From: Elusimicrobiota bacterium | Lineage (GTDB): Bacteria > Elusimicrobiota > Elusimicrobia > UBA1565 > UBA9628 | DNA length: 64,000 bases | Assembly: GCA_003452935.1 (NCBI GenBank) | Contig: DMMY01000016.1 | Coordinates: 26,540 to 90,539 of the forward strand | Direction: 5' to 3' | Shown here: positions 1 to 11,000 of the stretch, piece by piece | Numbering within the stretch: the stretch's first letter is position 1 | Layout: every line of letters starts with the position of its first letter | Translations under genes and position numbers: made by a program | Notes under the pieces: generated by a model | What the model was told of the DNA's origin: nothing | Databases searched by the model: none | What the model saw: the letters and a program-made list of their open reading frames with translations, nothing else

Positions 1-717
1 GTCAACGATCCGGGCCAACCCTACGGCCTCGAATTCGTCTATCCGCCGGCGGACGTTTTTTCCGGCTCGATCGTCGAGGCCTCGCATGACCGGGACCGCA
101 TCAGCTTCAACGTGGGCGTGACCAACTTCCCGCGGACGACCGGGCCCGGCGGGCCGGGTGGACAGAATTACTACTTCGCCTATGCCCAGCTGCGCGATCA
201 TGCCTACAACGTCGTGCCTTTCACCGATACCCGCGATCCGGTTTCAGGATATTTGAGCATGATATCGTCGGCCAACGCGCAAGGGACGGTTTCGGGCGTC
301 GTGGCCCTCAAGCCCGGCTTCGGCGTCCGGTTTCCGGCCTTGGGAACGGCTTATCTCGAGGTCTTCGGCTACAATGTCCTGGGCAGCACGGTGTCCTTGG
401 GACTTTCCTCGCCGCTCCATCTGACCGCGAACTCGGCGGGGCTCAACGCCTACAACAACGTTTTCAATCCCGGCCGCGGCGAAAAGGCCTCGGTCAAGTA
501 TGAAATCACGGATTCCGGCCGCGTGAAGCTGAGAATTTTCACCTTGAGCGGGACCCTCGTGGCCACTCTCATCGACGAGAATAGGCCGGCCGGCAAGGGC
601 TCCGTCGACTGGAGGGGATTGAATTCCGCCGGCAGCAAGGTGGCCAGCGGGGTCTATCTTCTGCATCTCAGCGCTCCGGGCATAGAAAAAACCCAGAAGA
701 TCGTGGTGGTCAAATGA
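1..717 (+). CDS. Secreted protein with FlgD-Ig-like C-terminal domain (5' end outside window)
   Basis: The frame is open from base 1, so the start lies upstream of the window; about 238 residues are visible. The last ~75 residues form a FlgD-Ig-like domain: an N-P-G-R-G-E-K-A entry strand, then VKLRIFTLSG, a WRGLNSAG turn, the SGVYLLHL strand, and a final KIVVVK. In other bacteria this domain ends large exported proteins. The upstream part is beta-rich with no recognisable catalytic motif. Its stop overlaps the ATG of the PorV-like gene by 4 bp (ATGA), so the two are co-transcribed and probably work together at the cell surface. The domain call is firm; the function of the whole protein is unknown. 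Confidence 0.85.
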   Translation, partial: VNDPGQPYGLEFVYPPADVFSGSIVEASHDRDRISFNVGVTNFPRTTGPGGPGGQNYYFAYAQLRDHAYNVVPFTDTRDPVSGYLSMISSANAQGTVSGVVALKPGFGVRFPALGTAYLEVFGYNVLGSTVSLGLSSPLHLTANSAGLNAYNNVFNPGRGEKASVKYEITDSGRVKLRIFTLSGTLVATLIDENRPAGKGSVDWRGLNSAGSKVASGVYLLHLSAPGIEKTQKIVVVK

Positions 718-1846
718 CGACCCTATGGCTGGCCCTGGGGCTGGCCGTCAGCGCCGCGCGCGCGGCGGACGGGCCGGGCGTGACCGCCGCGCCGATCCTG
801 CAGGTCCCCATGGGCAGCCGGGCGCTGGGCATGGGCGGCGCCTTCACGGCCGTGGGCACGGACGCCTCGGCCCTCTATTACAATCCGGCGGCTATGAGCC
901 GCCTTAATGCCCACGAGCTGAGCTTATCGTTGCTTACGGGCCTCGCCGACAACACCGTGCAGCAGATAGCCTACGCCGGTCCCACTCCCCTGACGGGCAT
1001 TTCAGGCAACGGCTGCACCAGCGCCGGCGCCAGCCTGCTCTTCGCGCAAAACGGAACCATAGAAATCAATCGGATCGGCCAGGATGGATCCCTGGAGAGC
1101 TCGCAGCGGGTGAGCGCGGGCTCGGACTTCGTGGCTACGGCGGGCTATTCCGAACGGCTGGCCAGCACGGCTTTCCCTTATAAGGGAAGGTCCTACCACG
1201 TCAATCATTTCTTCGGGGCCTCGGGGAAGATGATCCGGTCGACCCTGGCCGGCGGATACTCGGCCCAGGCCTATGCGGCCGACGCCGGCTATCTGGCCCA
1301 TGCCCCGGAAGCCCGCTTGAGCGCGGGGCTTTCGCTGCTCAATCTGGGAACCAAGCTCAAGTTCGTTTCGGAAGGCGATCCCTTGCCTTTGACCGTGCGC
1401 TGCGGCCTGGCCTACCAACCCAGGCTTCCCGCGATCCACAGCGTTACCGCGGCCATCGACGGCGACTACCTTCTTCACGACAAGCAAGGGCATGCCAGCG
1501 TCGGAGTCGAGTATTTCTGGCGCAGGCTCTACGGCTTGCGCATGGGCTATCAGCTCTTGCGCGATTCAATGGGGTTGACGATGGGTTTCGGCCTGCGCTG
1601 GCAAAACCGATTCTCGCTGGACTACGCCTGGGGGATGGCCGAGAGTTTGAGCGGCAATCATCGCTTTACCGCAGGCTACCGCTTCGGCGCCGTGACGGTG
1701 GCGGCCCGCGGCCGGCAGAGGCGGACATTTATCGAGTCGGTGCCCGGCAGAGAAGTCATCAAGGGAATCAACGACGCCGCCCCCGCCGTCGAGGCCCCGC
1801 CGTCTCGCGGCCGGAGCACCGCCGGCGGCATACCCGGCTGGATTTA

Positions 1847-1850
<4 letters not shown>
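714..1850 (+). CDS. PorV/PorQ family outer-membrane protein
   Basis: 378 residues. A short signal peptide (MTTLWLALGLAVSAARA) precedes the family hallmark at about residues 32-62: GSRALGMGGAFTAVGTD followed by ASALYYNPAAMS. The rest alternates short amphipathic strands as expected for an outer-membrane beta-barrel. PorV/PorQ proteins in Bacteroidota work with type IX secretion; in other phyla they occur beside FlgD-Ig-like proteins, as here, but secretion coupling is an inference. The start overlaps the upstream stop (ATGA). The C-terminal ~40 residues (RRTFIESVPGREVI onward) are polar and extend past the barrel. Its stop overlaps that of the convergent typA gene by 3-4 bp. Confidence 0.88.
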
Positions 1851-3684
<1,834 letters not shown>

Positions 3685-3688
<4 letters not shown>

Positions 3689-5541
3689 CGGCCGCCGCCG
3701 GCCAGCTTGGATCCGGTGGAAGGGGGGATCTTGATAATGGGAGAGTTTCTGATGACCGCGTAGGGGATCACTGTGTGGCTTTTGTTCGAGTGCGAGAGCA
3801 CGACGTAGTTGATGTTCATATCGGCCACGATCCCGGAGACTCCCCCGATCTCTATGGTGTCTCCCAAGGTAAAGGGGTGCCTGAACAGTATCCACAGGCC
3901 CTGGATCAGGTTGCCCAGGAAGTCGGCCGCGGCCCAGCCCATCACGAGGGAAGTGGCGCCCAGGCTGGCCAGCAAGGCCGGCCAACTCATGCCGAGGAAA
4001 AACAGCGCGATGCTGCCGCCGAGCAGGTAGACCAACAGCTGCGCGATCAGTTTCACGACTACGGCGGCTTGGGGGGACCAGCCTGGACGCTGGGACAGCC
4101 GCCCGATAAAGCCCACCAAGCCTCTTTGCAGAAAATGCGCGGCGACCAGGACGGTCGCCGCCTGCGCCCACCTGACCCAGGAATGCAGGGCTATCGCGGC
4201 CGGAGCCAAGGCGGGGAAGAAAAACAGCGACGCGGACAGGCCCAAGCCCAAGATCGTCCAAAGAGAGGACGCCGCCAGGCTGAGACGGGGAATCTCGCCG
4301 AGCAGACGGCGCATTCTTTCGCCGATATGCGCCCGAGGCGATCCGTCCGGGGAGCGCTGCGAGTATTCCCGGAAAACCGTCACCGCTTGGCCCGCCAACT
4401 GAGCATAAGTCATCATTTTGATCGCGCCGTCGGCTCGCAGCAGGTAGACATAGTACAGATCCATGTCCCTTACGACATATTCCTCGGCGGTGATACGGAC
4501 ACGGTCGTTGATGACAAAGGGACGGTTGATGAGAAGCTTGACCGCTTCCAGGAAGCCGCCGATGAAATCCTTGGCGGCCATGGTCATGCCCACGCCGCCC
4601 AGGCCGAATGTCTTGAGCAGGGTCGCGGTGGACACCCCGAAGGCATGCAGGGCCAAGGCTCCGCCCAGGCCCCAGACCAGGGCGCTCGTTGCCAGGCTTA
4701 CGGCCATGACCGTGTTGGGCCGCCAATGGCCTCGCTCGGCCAAGCCATCGATGGCCCGATGAATGAGGCGATTGCCCGCGTAGACGGCCAACAGTATCCC
4801 GCCGCCGGCGACGTATTTCTCCATCTGCGACCACAAGTCGGGCAGCCAGGAGGGCAGGCCTAGGCGCAGGAGGGCATAGAGCCCGCCCAAACCTATAGGC
4901 ATGGCGGGCACCCGCCAACCGCGGGGGGCAGGCGGCGTCGTTTTCAAGGGAGCCGCGTCAACCGCCCGTTGCGCAGGGAGTTGCGAGGCCGCGGCGGCGG
5001 GCTGGGCGAGAACGGGGGCATTGTTTTCCTCCGTTGAATTGGAGAAAACCGCGCGCGTCCAAAAACCGTGCCAAAGCGAGGATTGCGCCTCGGGCGGCCG
5101 CGTTGAAGCGCCGGCCGGGTCTGCCTCGATGATGCGGCGCGTCCGCGCCAATTGTTCCACAGCGCCGGCGGACGGAGCCTCCAGGCTTTCGTAAGCGGCC
5201 GCAGGCTCGAGTCCCAGAGGCGCGTCCTGTTCAGCGGCCGGAGAAGCCGCGTCCTGGTTCGGGACTTGCTGCTGGGAGACGATGCCGGAGACCTTGGGCT
5301 GGCCAACCGGGAGAGGCGACAAGTCCAGCCTTGTCCAGGAAAGGGAAAGATTGGCGGCGCTTCCCAGGGACCCCGCGGCCATGCGCAGTTTCCCGGAGCC
5401 CGCCAAGCCAACGGGCAAACCCGCGGATTTCTTCTGGAAGCCGAATGCCCGGGCTTGGGCTGGCAGGGCTTGAACCGGAGCGGCTATGAGCGTGAGCAGG
5501 GAAAGCGCCAGGCAAAGCGCGGAGCGCGTTATTTTTCGCAT
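3685..5541 (-). CDS. MscS-family mechanosensitive channel with signal peptide and duplicated MscS domain
   Basis: 618 residues. Residues 1-25 are a signal peptide (MRKITRSALCLALSLLTLIA...), then ~170 residues of Pro/Ala-rich linker. The C-terminal membrane part holds two MscS-like segments. The first has FGLGGVGMTMAAKDFIGGF then INRPFVINDRVRI; the second, in the last ~95 residues, has LGATSLVMGWAAADFLGN then HPFTLGDTIEIGGVSG and IPYAVIRNSPI. MscS channels release solutes on osmotic downshock. The ATG at 5541 was chosen because TATAAT ends exactly 6 nt upstream; a start 14 codons earlier would lie upstream of the promoter. Typical MscS proteins are ~280 residues, so the duplication and the exported extension are unusual. 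Confidence 0.88.
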
Positions 5542-5547
5542 GGATAT

Positions 5548-5553
5548 ATTATA
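5548..5553 (-). promoter_or_regulatory. -10 box of the mscS-like gene (leaderless arrangement)
   Basis: TATAAT on the minus strand ends 6 nt before the ATG, so the transcript would begin at or next to the start codon. No good -35 is present (CCGACA at 19 bp is the best). The AGGNCCTA-type motif lies ~37 nt further upstream. Confidence 0.6.
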
Positions 5554-5576
5554 CCCGTACTCGAAATATAAATGTC

Positions 5577-5592
5577 GGCCCAAGGTCCTAGA
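5577..5592 (-). promoter_or_regulatory. AGGNCCTA-type upstream motif of mscS-like gene
   Basis: Read toward the gene: TCTAGGACCTTGGGCC. Near-identical sequences precede four other exported-protein genes in this window. A second half-match (GGACCTA on the plus strand) lies ~30 bp away. It may be an activator site; this is inferred from recurrence only. Confidence 0.4.
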
Positions 5593-5659
5593 AGCATGGC
5601 TGGAAATGGACCTACCAAATCATGGGTCTTGCGGGGGCAGGCTCTTCCGTAAAAAGAAG

Positions 5660-5703
5660 AAAGCCACCTCGGATTGTCGCTCATGCTGAGGGGCGGTGGC
5701 TTT
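5660..5703. other. Imperfect hairpin in the mscS/pepP divergent intergenic region
   Basis: A perfect 9-bp inverted repeat (AAAGCCACC at 5660-5668, GGTGGCTTT at 5695-5703) encloses a shorter CCTC/GAGG pair. Read on the minus strand it is followed by a T-rich run (CTTCTTTTT), so it could act as a terminator that keeps antisense transcription away from mscS. No gene ends here, so the role is unknown. Confidence 0.4.
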
Positions 5704-5725
5704 CGATTAAGTTTATCACATTTTT

Positions 5726-5754
5726 TTGACCGGAACAAGCAGAATGGGTATAAT
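5726..5754 (+). promoter_or_regulatory. Promoter of pepP (TTGACC-17-TATAAT), leaderless
   Basis: TTGACC at 5726-5731, a 17-bp spacer, TATAAT at 5749-5754, then exactly 6 nt to the ATG at 5761. This is the clearest example in the window of a sigma-70-like promoter that would start transcription at the initiation codon. No Shine-Dalgarno sequence is present. Confidence 0.75.
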
Positions 5755-5760
5755 CCGGCC

Positions 5761-7089
5761 ATGAATCCTTATCTGAGCCATCGCCGGGCCCTGGCCCGAA
5801 GACTTCCGGACGGCCTTATCCTGCTCTGCGCGGGAGAACGCTTGGCGCGCAACGCGGACACGGATTACGATTTCCGGCAGAAGTCGGATTTTCTTTATCT
5901 GACCGGCGTCGAGGAGCCGGGCTGCCGGCTGCTGATCGATTCCCGGCGCGGAAAACATACGCTGTTCATGCCGCGCATAGACAACCAGCACCGGGTCTGG
6001 CTCGGGCACGTCCCCGGCCCCGAGGAGGCGCGCCGGCTTTACGGCGTGTCGCGGGTGGCCTACGCCGACACGCTCGCGCTCGAACTGCGCAAGGCCCGCC
6101 GGGGCTACCGGAAGATATACGCGGACAAGGACTCGCTGAGAATATACCGGCAGAGCATCCGGGGGCTCAAAGCCGCCCCGACCGAGGCCAGCGACGCTCT
6201 ATCGGAACTGCGCGCCTGCAAGAACCCGGGAGAACTTTCCCTTATCCGGCGCGCCAGCATGATCACGGGAGGAGCGCACCTCGCGGTGATGCGATCGCTT
6301 CGGCCGGGACAATATGAATACGAGGCACAGGCCGTTTTCGAGGCGCACTGCCGGGCGGCGGGCCTCAAGCATCTGGCTTTCCCGACCATCGCGGCGGGGG
6401 GAGTCAACGCCGCCGTCCTGCATTACCACGGCAACGACGCCCGTTTGCGCGCCGGCGACTTGCTCCTTCTCGACGCCGGGGCCGAGTGCCGGGGCTACGC
6501 CGCCGATATCACCCGAACCATGCCGGTCAGCGGCCGCTTTGCCTCCCGCCAGAGGGATATATATTCCATCGTGCTGGAGACCCAGAAGGCCTGCATCGAG
6601 CGCGCCCGTCCGGGCGTCGTATCGGCCGACCTGCATATATTTTCCATGACCCGCATCGCCGAAGGACTCAAATCCCTGCATCTATTGCGGGGCGACACGA
6701 CGGGGCTCGTGGAGAACGGGGCGGTGCGGCTTTTCTATCCGCACGGGCTTTCGCACATGATGGGGCTCGACGTCCATGACGTGGCCGGCGGCCGCAAGCG
6801 GCGGATGCGCAATCCCTATAAGATCACTATCCGTTTCGTGGCCAAACTGGAGCCCGGATTCGTCGTGACCGTGGAGCCCGGAATTTACTTCATCGGCGCC
6901 CTGTTGGAGGATCCGGAAAACCTTCGCAAGCATAAAACCTCCGTGGATTTCGCCAGGGCCCGGAAATATCTGGACTTCGGAGGCGTGCGCATCGAGGACG
7001 ACATCCTCATACGCGCGCACGGCCCGGCCCTCAACCTGACGGACGTTCCCAAGGAAATCAAGGACGTGGAAGCGGCCTGCCGCCGATAG
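5761..7089 (+). CDS. pepP: Xaa-Pro aminopeptidase (aminopeptidase P, M24B family)
   Basis: 442 residues, close to E. coli PepP. The N-terminal domain begins with YLSHRRALARRLPDG and contains YDFRQKSDFLYLTGVEEPG, typical of AMP_N. The C-terminal pita-bread domain carries the dinuclear metal ligands: LLLDAGAECRGYAADITRTMPVSG (two Asp), HGLSHMMGLDVHD (His), a VEPGIYF Glu and a final RIEDD Glu. It removes N-terminal residues preceding proline in the cytoplasm. The start was set by promoter geometry: ATG is 6 nt after TATAAT. Shares a 219-bp intergenic region with the divergent mscS-like gene. Confidence 0.95.
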   Translation: MNPYLSHRRALARRLPDGLILLCAGERLARNADTDYDFRQKSDFLYLTGVEEPGCRLLIDSRRGKHTLFMPRIDNQHRVWLGHVPGPEEARRLYGVSRVAYADTLALELRKARRGYRKIYADKDSLRIYRQSIRGLKAAPTEASDALSELRACKNPGELSLIRRASMITGGAHLAVMRSLRPGQYEYEAQAVFEAHCRAAGLKHLAFPTIAAGGVNAAVLHYHGNDARLRAGDLLLLDAGAECRGYAADITRTMPVSGRFASRQRDIYSIVLETQKACIERARPGVVSADLHIFSMTRIAEGLKSLHLLRGDTTGLVENGAVRLFYPHGLSHMMGLDVHDVAGGRKRRMRNPYKITIRFVAKLEPGFVVTVEPGIYFIGALLEDPENLRKHKTSVDFARARKYLDFGGVRIEDDILIRAHGPALNLTDVPKEIKDVEAACRR

Positions 7090-7107
7090 CGGACGCGGCG
7101 CCGGCCC

Positions 7108-8061
7108 TCACGGCCAGCCGGTATCCTTAAGGATCATCACGAAGTCCCGCTGCGTGGAGCCGTTCGTCTTCCCGATCCATGGACGGGCTCGGGCCGCCAG
7201 ATCTGCCAATTGGCGCCTCTCCGCGGCCGAAACCTCCTTGAAAGGCGGGGAAATCTCGTCGATGTACTTGACCTGGTAATCCTGATGTTTGACGGCCAAT
7301 GCATAGCTCCCGCCGCGCAGGCTGGGCAACGCGATGCGATAGCCGCCGTCTTGCCGGGTGATGGTCGAGCCGCGGACGTTGCCCGAGGCGTCCCGAAACG
7401 TCAGCTGCGCTCCGGAAATCGGCTGAAGACTGATCAAATCGTAAACCTGCCCTAGAAAAATCCAGCGCGGACTCGGCGTCGAGGGAATGGAAAGCGCGGG
7501 CCTGGGCGCCGGCACGCGAGCGGCGGGGTGCGCCGGTCTTTGCCGCGGGACGGGAGGCGCGGGATTGATCGGCTCAGAGGCCGGCTTGGGGACGCGCGCA
7601 GGGGAAGGGGCGGGGGCCGATTTGATCTTGGAGCCGGATTTCGGCAAGGAGCCAGGCTTGTCTTTTTTCGCGACCTTCGGCCCGGCCGCGGGAAAGGAGG
7701 CCGCGGTCTCCGGAGGCTGGCCCTCCTTGACGTCCGAGCGCAAGGTCAGGCAGGTCGCGGCGACGAAGACCAAGGCCACGAACGCCCCGGTGCCGGCCAC
7801 CCACAGGCCGATCGGAGGCTCGGCCTGCAGCCGGGAAGAGAGGCGGGTGATTTCGCGCGTTATGTTCTCGATGCGACCCGGCGGGGGGGGAGGATCGGGC
7901 GGAGCCGCCCTCTCCCGCCTGGAGGCCCGCGGCAAGCCCTTGGCATCCGGGCGCGCCTCGGAGAGGGCATTCTCGATTTGATCGAAACTGCAGCCGCAGA
8001 ACGGGCATTTGTGGGAGTCTTCCGTGACTTCTGCGCCGCAGTTGGGGCAACGGAAAATCAT
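7108..8061 (-). CDS. Zinc-ribbon membrane protein with carboxypeptidase-regulatory-like domain
   Basis: 317 residues. Cys5, Cys8, Cys19 and Cys22 form an N-terminal zinc ribbon (CPNCG...CPFCG). A Pro-rich linker leads to one membrane segment around residues 88-108 (GLWVAGTGAFVALVFVAATC). A Pro/Lys/Ala-rich stretch follows, then a carboxypeptidase-regulatory-like beta domain (QPISGAQLTFRDASGNVRGS, TRQDGGYRIALPSL). This layout suggests a cytoplasmic ribbon and an exported beta domain. The ATG lies 10 nt after the stop of the giant upstream gene, so both probably form one transcript. A second zinc-ribbon/TM protein with the same Cys spacing lies at 52.8-53.2 kb. Function unknown. Confidence 0.85.
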   Translation of the reverse strand: MIFRCPNCGAEVTEDSHKCPFCGCSFDQIENALSEARPDAKGLPRASRRERAAPPDPPPPPGRIENITREITRLSSRLQAEPPIGLWVAGTGAFVALVFVAATCLTLRSDVKEGQPPETAASFPAAGPKVAKKDKPGSLPKSGSKIKSAPAPSPARVPKPASEPINPAPPVPRQRPAHPAARVPAPRPALSIPSTPSPRWIFLGQVYDLISLQPISGAQLTFRDASGNVRGSTITRQDGGYRIALPSLRGGSYALAVKHQDYQVKYIDEISPPFKEVSAAERRQLADLAARARPWIGKTNGSTQRDFVMILKDTGWP

Positions 8062-8071
8062 CGGATATTCC

Positions 8072-11000
8072 CTAGTGCGGGCGCTTCCTGCGGGAAAGGC
8101 CCAGGATGTAGGCGAGGTTCGAGTGCAGGACCAAATAGCCGATGGAGACCGCGGCCGAGGCCCGGAGGGCGAGGTCCAGGAGGAATTTGAGCCCGGAGTT
8201 CTTGGGCTTTTCTTCCTTGCCCTGCCGGAAGTCGTAGGAATGCTGCGCCGATGGCAGATAGGTATAACTGTAATCCTCGGCCTCGGGACTGGCCGTCGCG
8301 GCCGCCGGCTGGCCCGGCCCGCGCGCGGCCCCGACGGGCCTCGCGGCCTCATCCGCTGCGCCGGGCGTGGCATTTTCAGCGGCCGCGTCTGTTTTTGTCA
8401 ACCCCGGACCCTTTGCGCCTAAGGCAGGCATGCCGGATTGGCCCGCGTCGGCGGAAGCTCCGCCGAATATCGGGGAGTCCTGTTTCGCCCCGGCCTGTTT
8501 GGGACGCTCCGGAGCTCCATCGAAGCGAGAGGACAAGGAATCGGAGGGAGAGTGTCCGGTCTCGATGCGGGGAGCCGAGGCAGGAGTCATGAGAGGCTTC
8601 TTGCGCGCCGAGACCGGATCGGTCATGTTCCGGGCGCTCAAACCGGGAGGCACGCCGGGGCCGACCGGTTCCTGGGGCTCTGCGCCGCCGGCCGTAGCGC
8701 CGTTCTTTGGCGAAAGCGAGTCCCCGGATGCCGCGCTCCCGGGCCCGCCTCCTGCGTCGCCACCGCCGCCTCCTCCACCGCCGCCGCCGCCACCTCCGCC
8801 ACCACCTCCTCCAAAACCTCCCGGCGCATGAATGTCGCCGGTCTTGATGCCGCCGCGTTCTTTATCTTCTCCGCCGCCCCCTCCGCCGGATCCGGCTGAA
8901 CCGGGGTCGTCGCTCGAGCCCGGGGAATTCCGCCCGGGCTCGTTCTTTCCCTTATTATGCGCATTATTCTTATTATCCGAATCATCCGACGAATCCTTGC
9001 CCGAGCCGTGGTTCTGGCCATCGTCGGACGTCTCTTTTCGTTCTTGCCCGCCATTTTCATCCCGGGGCTCTGAATCCGGACTATTTCCAGACTCGGGCTC
9101 CTGGAGATTCGGGTCCTTAGAATCCCCGAGCTGCGGGTCGCCCTCGGCCGGCGGAGGCTTGAACGCGTCCGCTTTCTTGCCCGGGATTGAGGTCAAGGGC
9201 AGCGCGCTTTTGTAAGGCATGACCGTGCCCCGGGCCAGAAGGTCGCTGACTCTTGGATTGAACTTAAAGCGCTTTCCAAATTCTCCCCGGAACTGCCGCC
9301 AGATGCTTTGCTGGCCTGCGGCCCGGGCCGCGGTCTTCTCAGCCGCCGGCTCCGAGGCCGGCTTCGCCTTGGACTCCGTGGCGGCTTTCGCCGGCTGGCT
9401 TCTGCGCCGCGGATTAATCTGGCGCTCGCCCCTGGCATTTCTGGCGTTTTGGCGCCTGGCGGCCATTCGACTCCGGTAAGAGACATCAAGCCGGGGCGCG
9501 GATTCCCCGGGGCCGAGCTTTACCTCGATGCCTCCATTGTCTCCCACCGCCACCTTGGCCGTCGCCGCGCCCTGCTGGCGCACGCCGGGCCAGGCATCAT
9601 CCCTGCCCGGCCGCAATGCCTGTCGCGATTCGGCCATGCGGTTCCGATACGAGACATTGATCCGGCCCGCCGGCTCCCCGGACTCGGCGATCGCGGACCT
9701 GCCTGCTCCATGACGAGGGCTGGTCCTGCCCCCGGCGGCGGCCAGCGTCTTGTTTTGGCGCGCCTCGGCTATCCGGCTGCGGTAAGAGACATCGGCCCGG
9801 GGTGCGTTTTCCTCGCCCGCGGACCGGGCCTTGACCTTGTCTCGCGCGGCCGCCCATTCTTGCTCCCTGGCCGTCTTAGCCTTATGACGGGCCTCAGCCA
9901 CGCGGCCGCGATAAGCGCTTTTGGCCTGGGCCGCGGCCTGGACAGGTTCGGCCGGGCTGGCGGCCAGATCCGCGGCCGCAGCCTTGGCCTGCGTCGGCTC
10001 GTTTAAAACCTTGGCATCGGCTTTGGCCTTTTCCACGGAGGGCGCGGCGAATTTCCGGATCATATCGTTGACTTTTTTCCAGGGCGTTTTGATCTCCGCG
10101 ACTTCCTTCGCCGCGCCGGTGAGCTGCATGGGCTGTGATGGGGCCGGGCTCGACTCCGGCGCGGCCTGTGCTTGAGCCGGGCTTGCTTGCGAAGCGGCAG
10201 CCGGGGCCTTGGCCATTTGCTCGGCCGCCGCCTCCGATGCGGAACCCTGGAGTTTATCCTTGAGCGCGTTGAGCTTGGCCTGCTCGCCTTCGAGCTTGAG
10301 GGCTTTATCCTTGGCCGCGCGGTCGTGCCAGCCTTTATACATGAGCCCGAGGAACAGCATGTCCGTGGCGGCGGAACTGAGCCGCTCGAAATACTTGGCG
10401 TCGAACTTCCTTTCGCGGGTCGCCTCCACGATCAAGCCGATGTCGTCGGCCGCGGAAAAGAAAAACGGGATCATGATGGAACCGGTGAGCATGGTATGAG
10501 TTATGCTCAGGGCCCGGGAAGTCCAGACCGCGCCGCGAGCGCCCTGGGCAAAGGCCTCGGTGCCGCGGATCGCGGCCACGGCCTGGCCCAAGCCGAAGGT
10601 GGCGGCGATGAGCGGGTTGAACATGCTTTCCGCGATATTCTCGAAGGAGGCGGTCAGCATGCCGGCGCCCGTATAGAGATATTTCGCCGCCCCCTTGGAC
10701 TCCTGCCCGATGGCTATGAGGCGTCCGCCGTAGGAGCCGGCGCCGTAGCTGCGGCGCAGGACGTCCATCGCCTCCTGAGCGCTGATCGGGGCGTTGACCG
10801 ACTGCTCCACGATATCCCGGGCCACGGGAAAAGGCTGGCCGGCGAAAGCCTTGCGCCGCTCCTCTCGGACCTTGGCGTCGAGCTGGGCGCGGGCCCCGGC
10901 CGTGAGTTTGGCCAGACGCTGATTATCGTCCATGAAGCGGTTGAGCAGGGGATTGTTGGCGAAGCTGGCCTGGGCCTCGATGCTGTAGAGGTCCGAGCCC

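Noticed and set aside
3689..4918. Long minus-strand extension upstream of typA in frame
   Set aside because: It overlaps the mscS-like gene in another frame, has shadow-like Arg/Gly/Pro composition, and TypA homology starts right at the GTG at 3688.
7090..7107. GC-rich inverted repeat between pepP and the zinc-ribbon gene as a terminator
   Set aside because: Short, interrupted stem overlapping a stop codon with no U-run on either strand.
8757..8815. CCN-repeat run as a CRISPR or microsatellite locus
   Set aside because: It is the codon run for the polyglycine tract of the giant protein; no spaced repeats. No CRISPR array was seen anywhere in the window.
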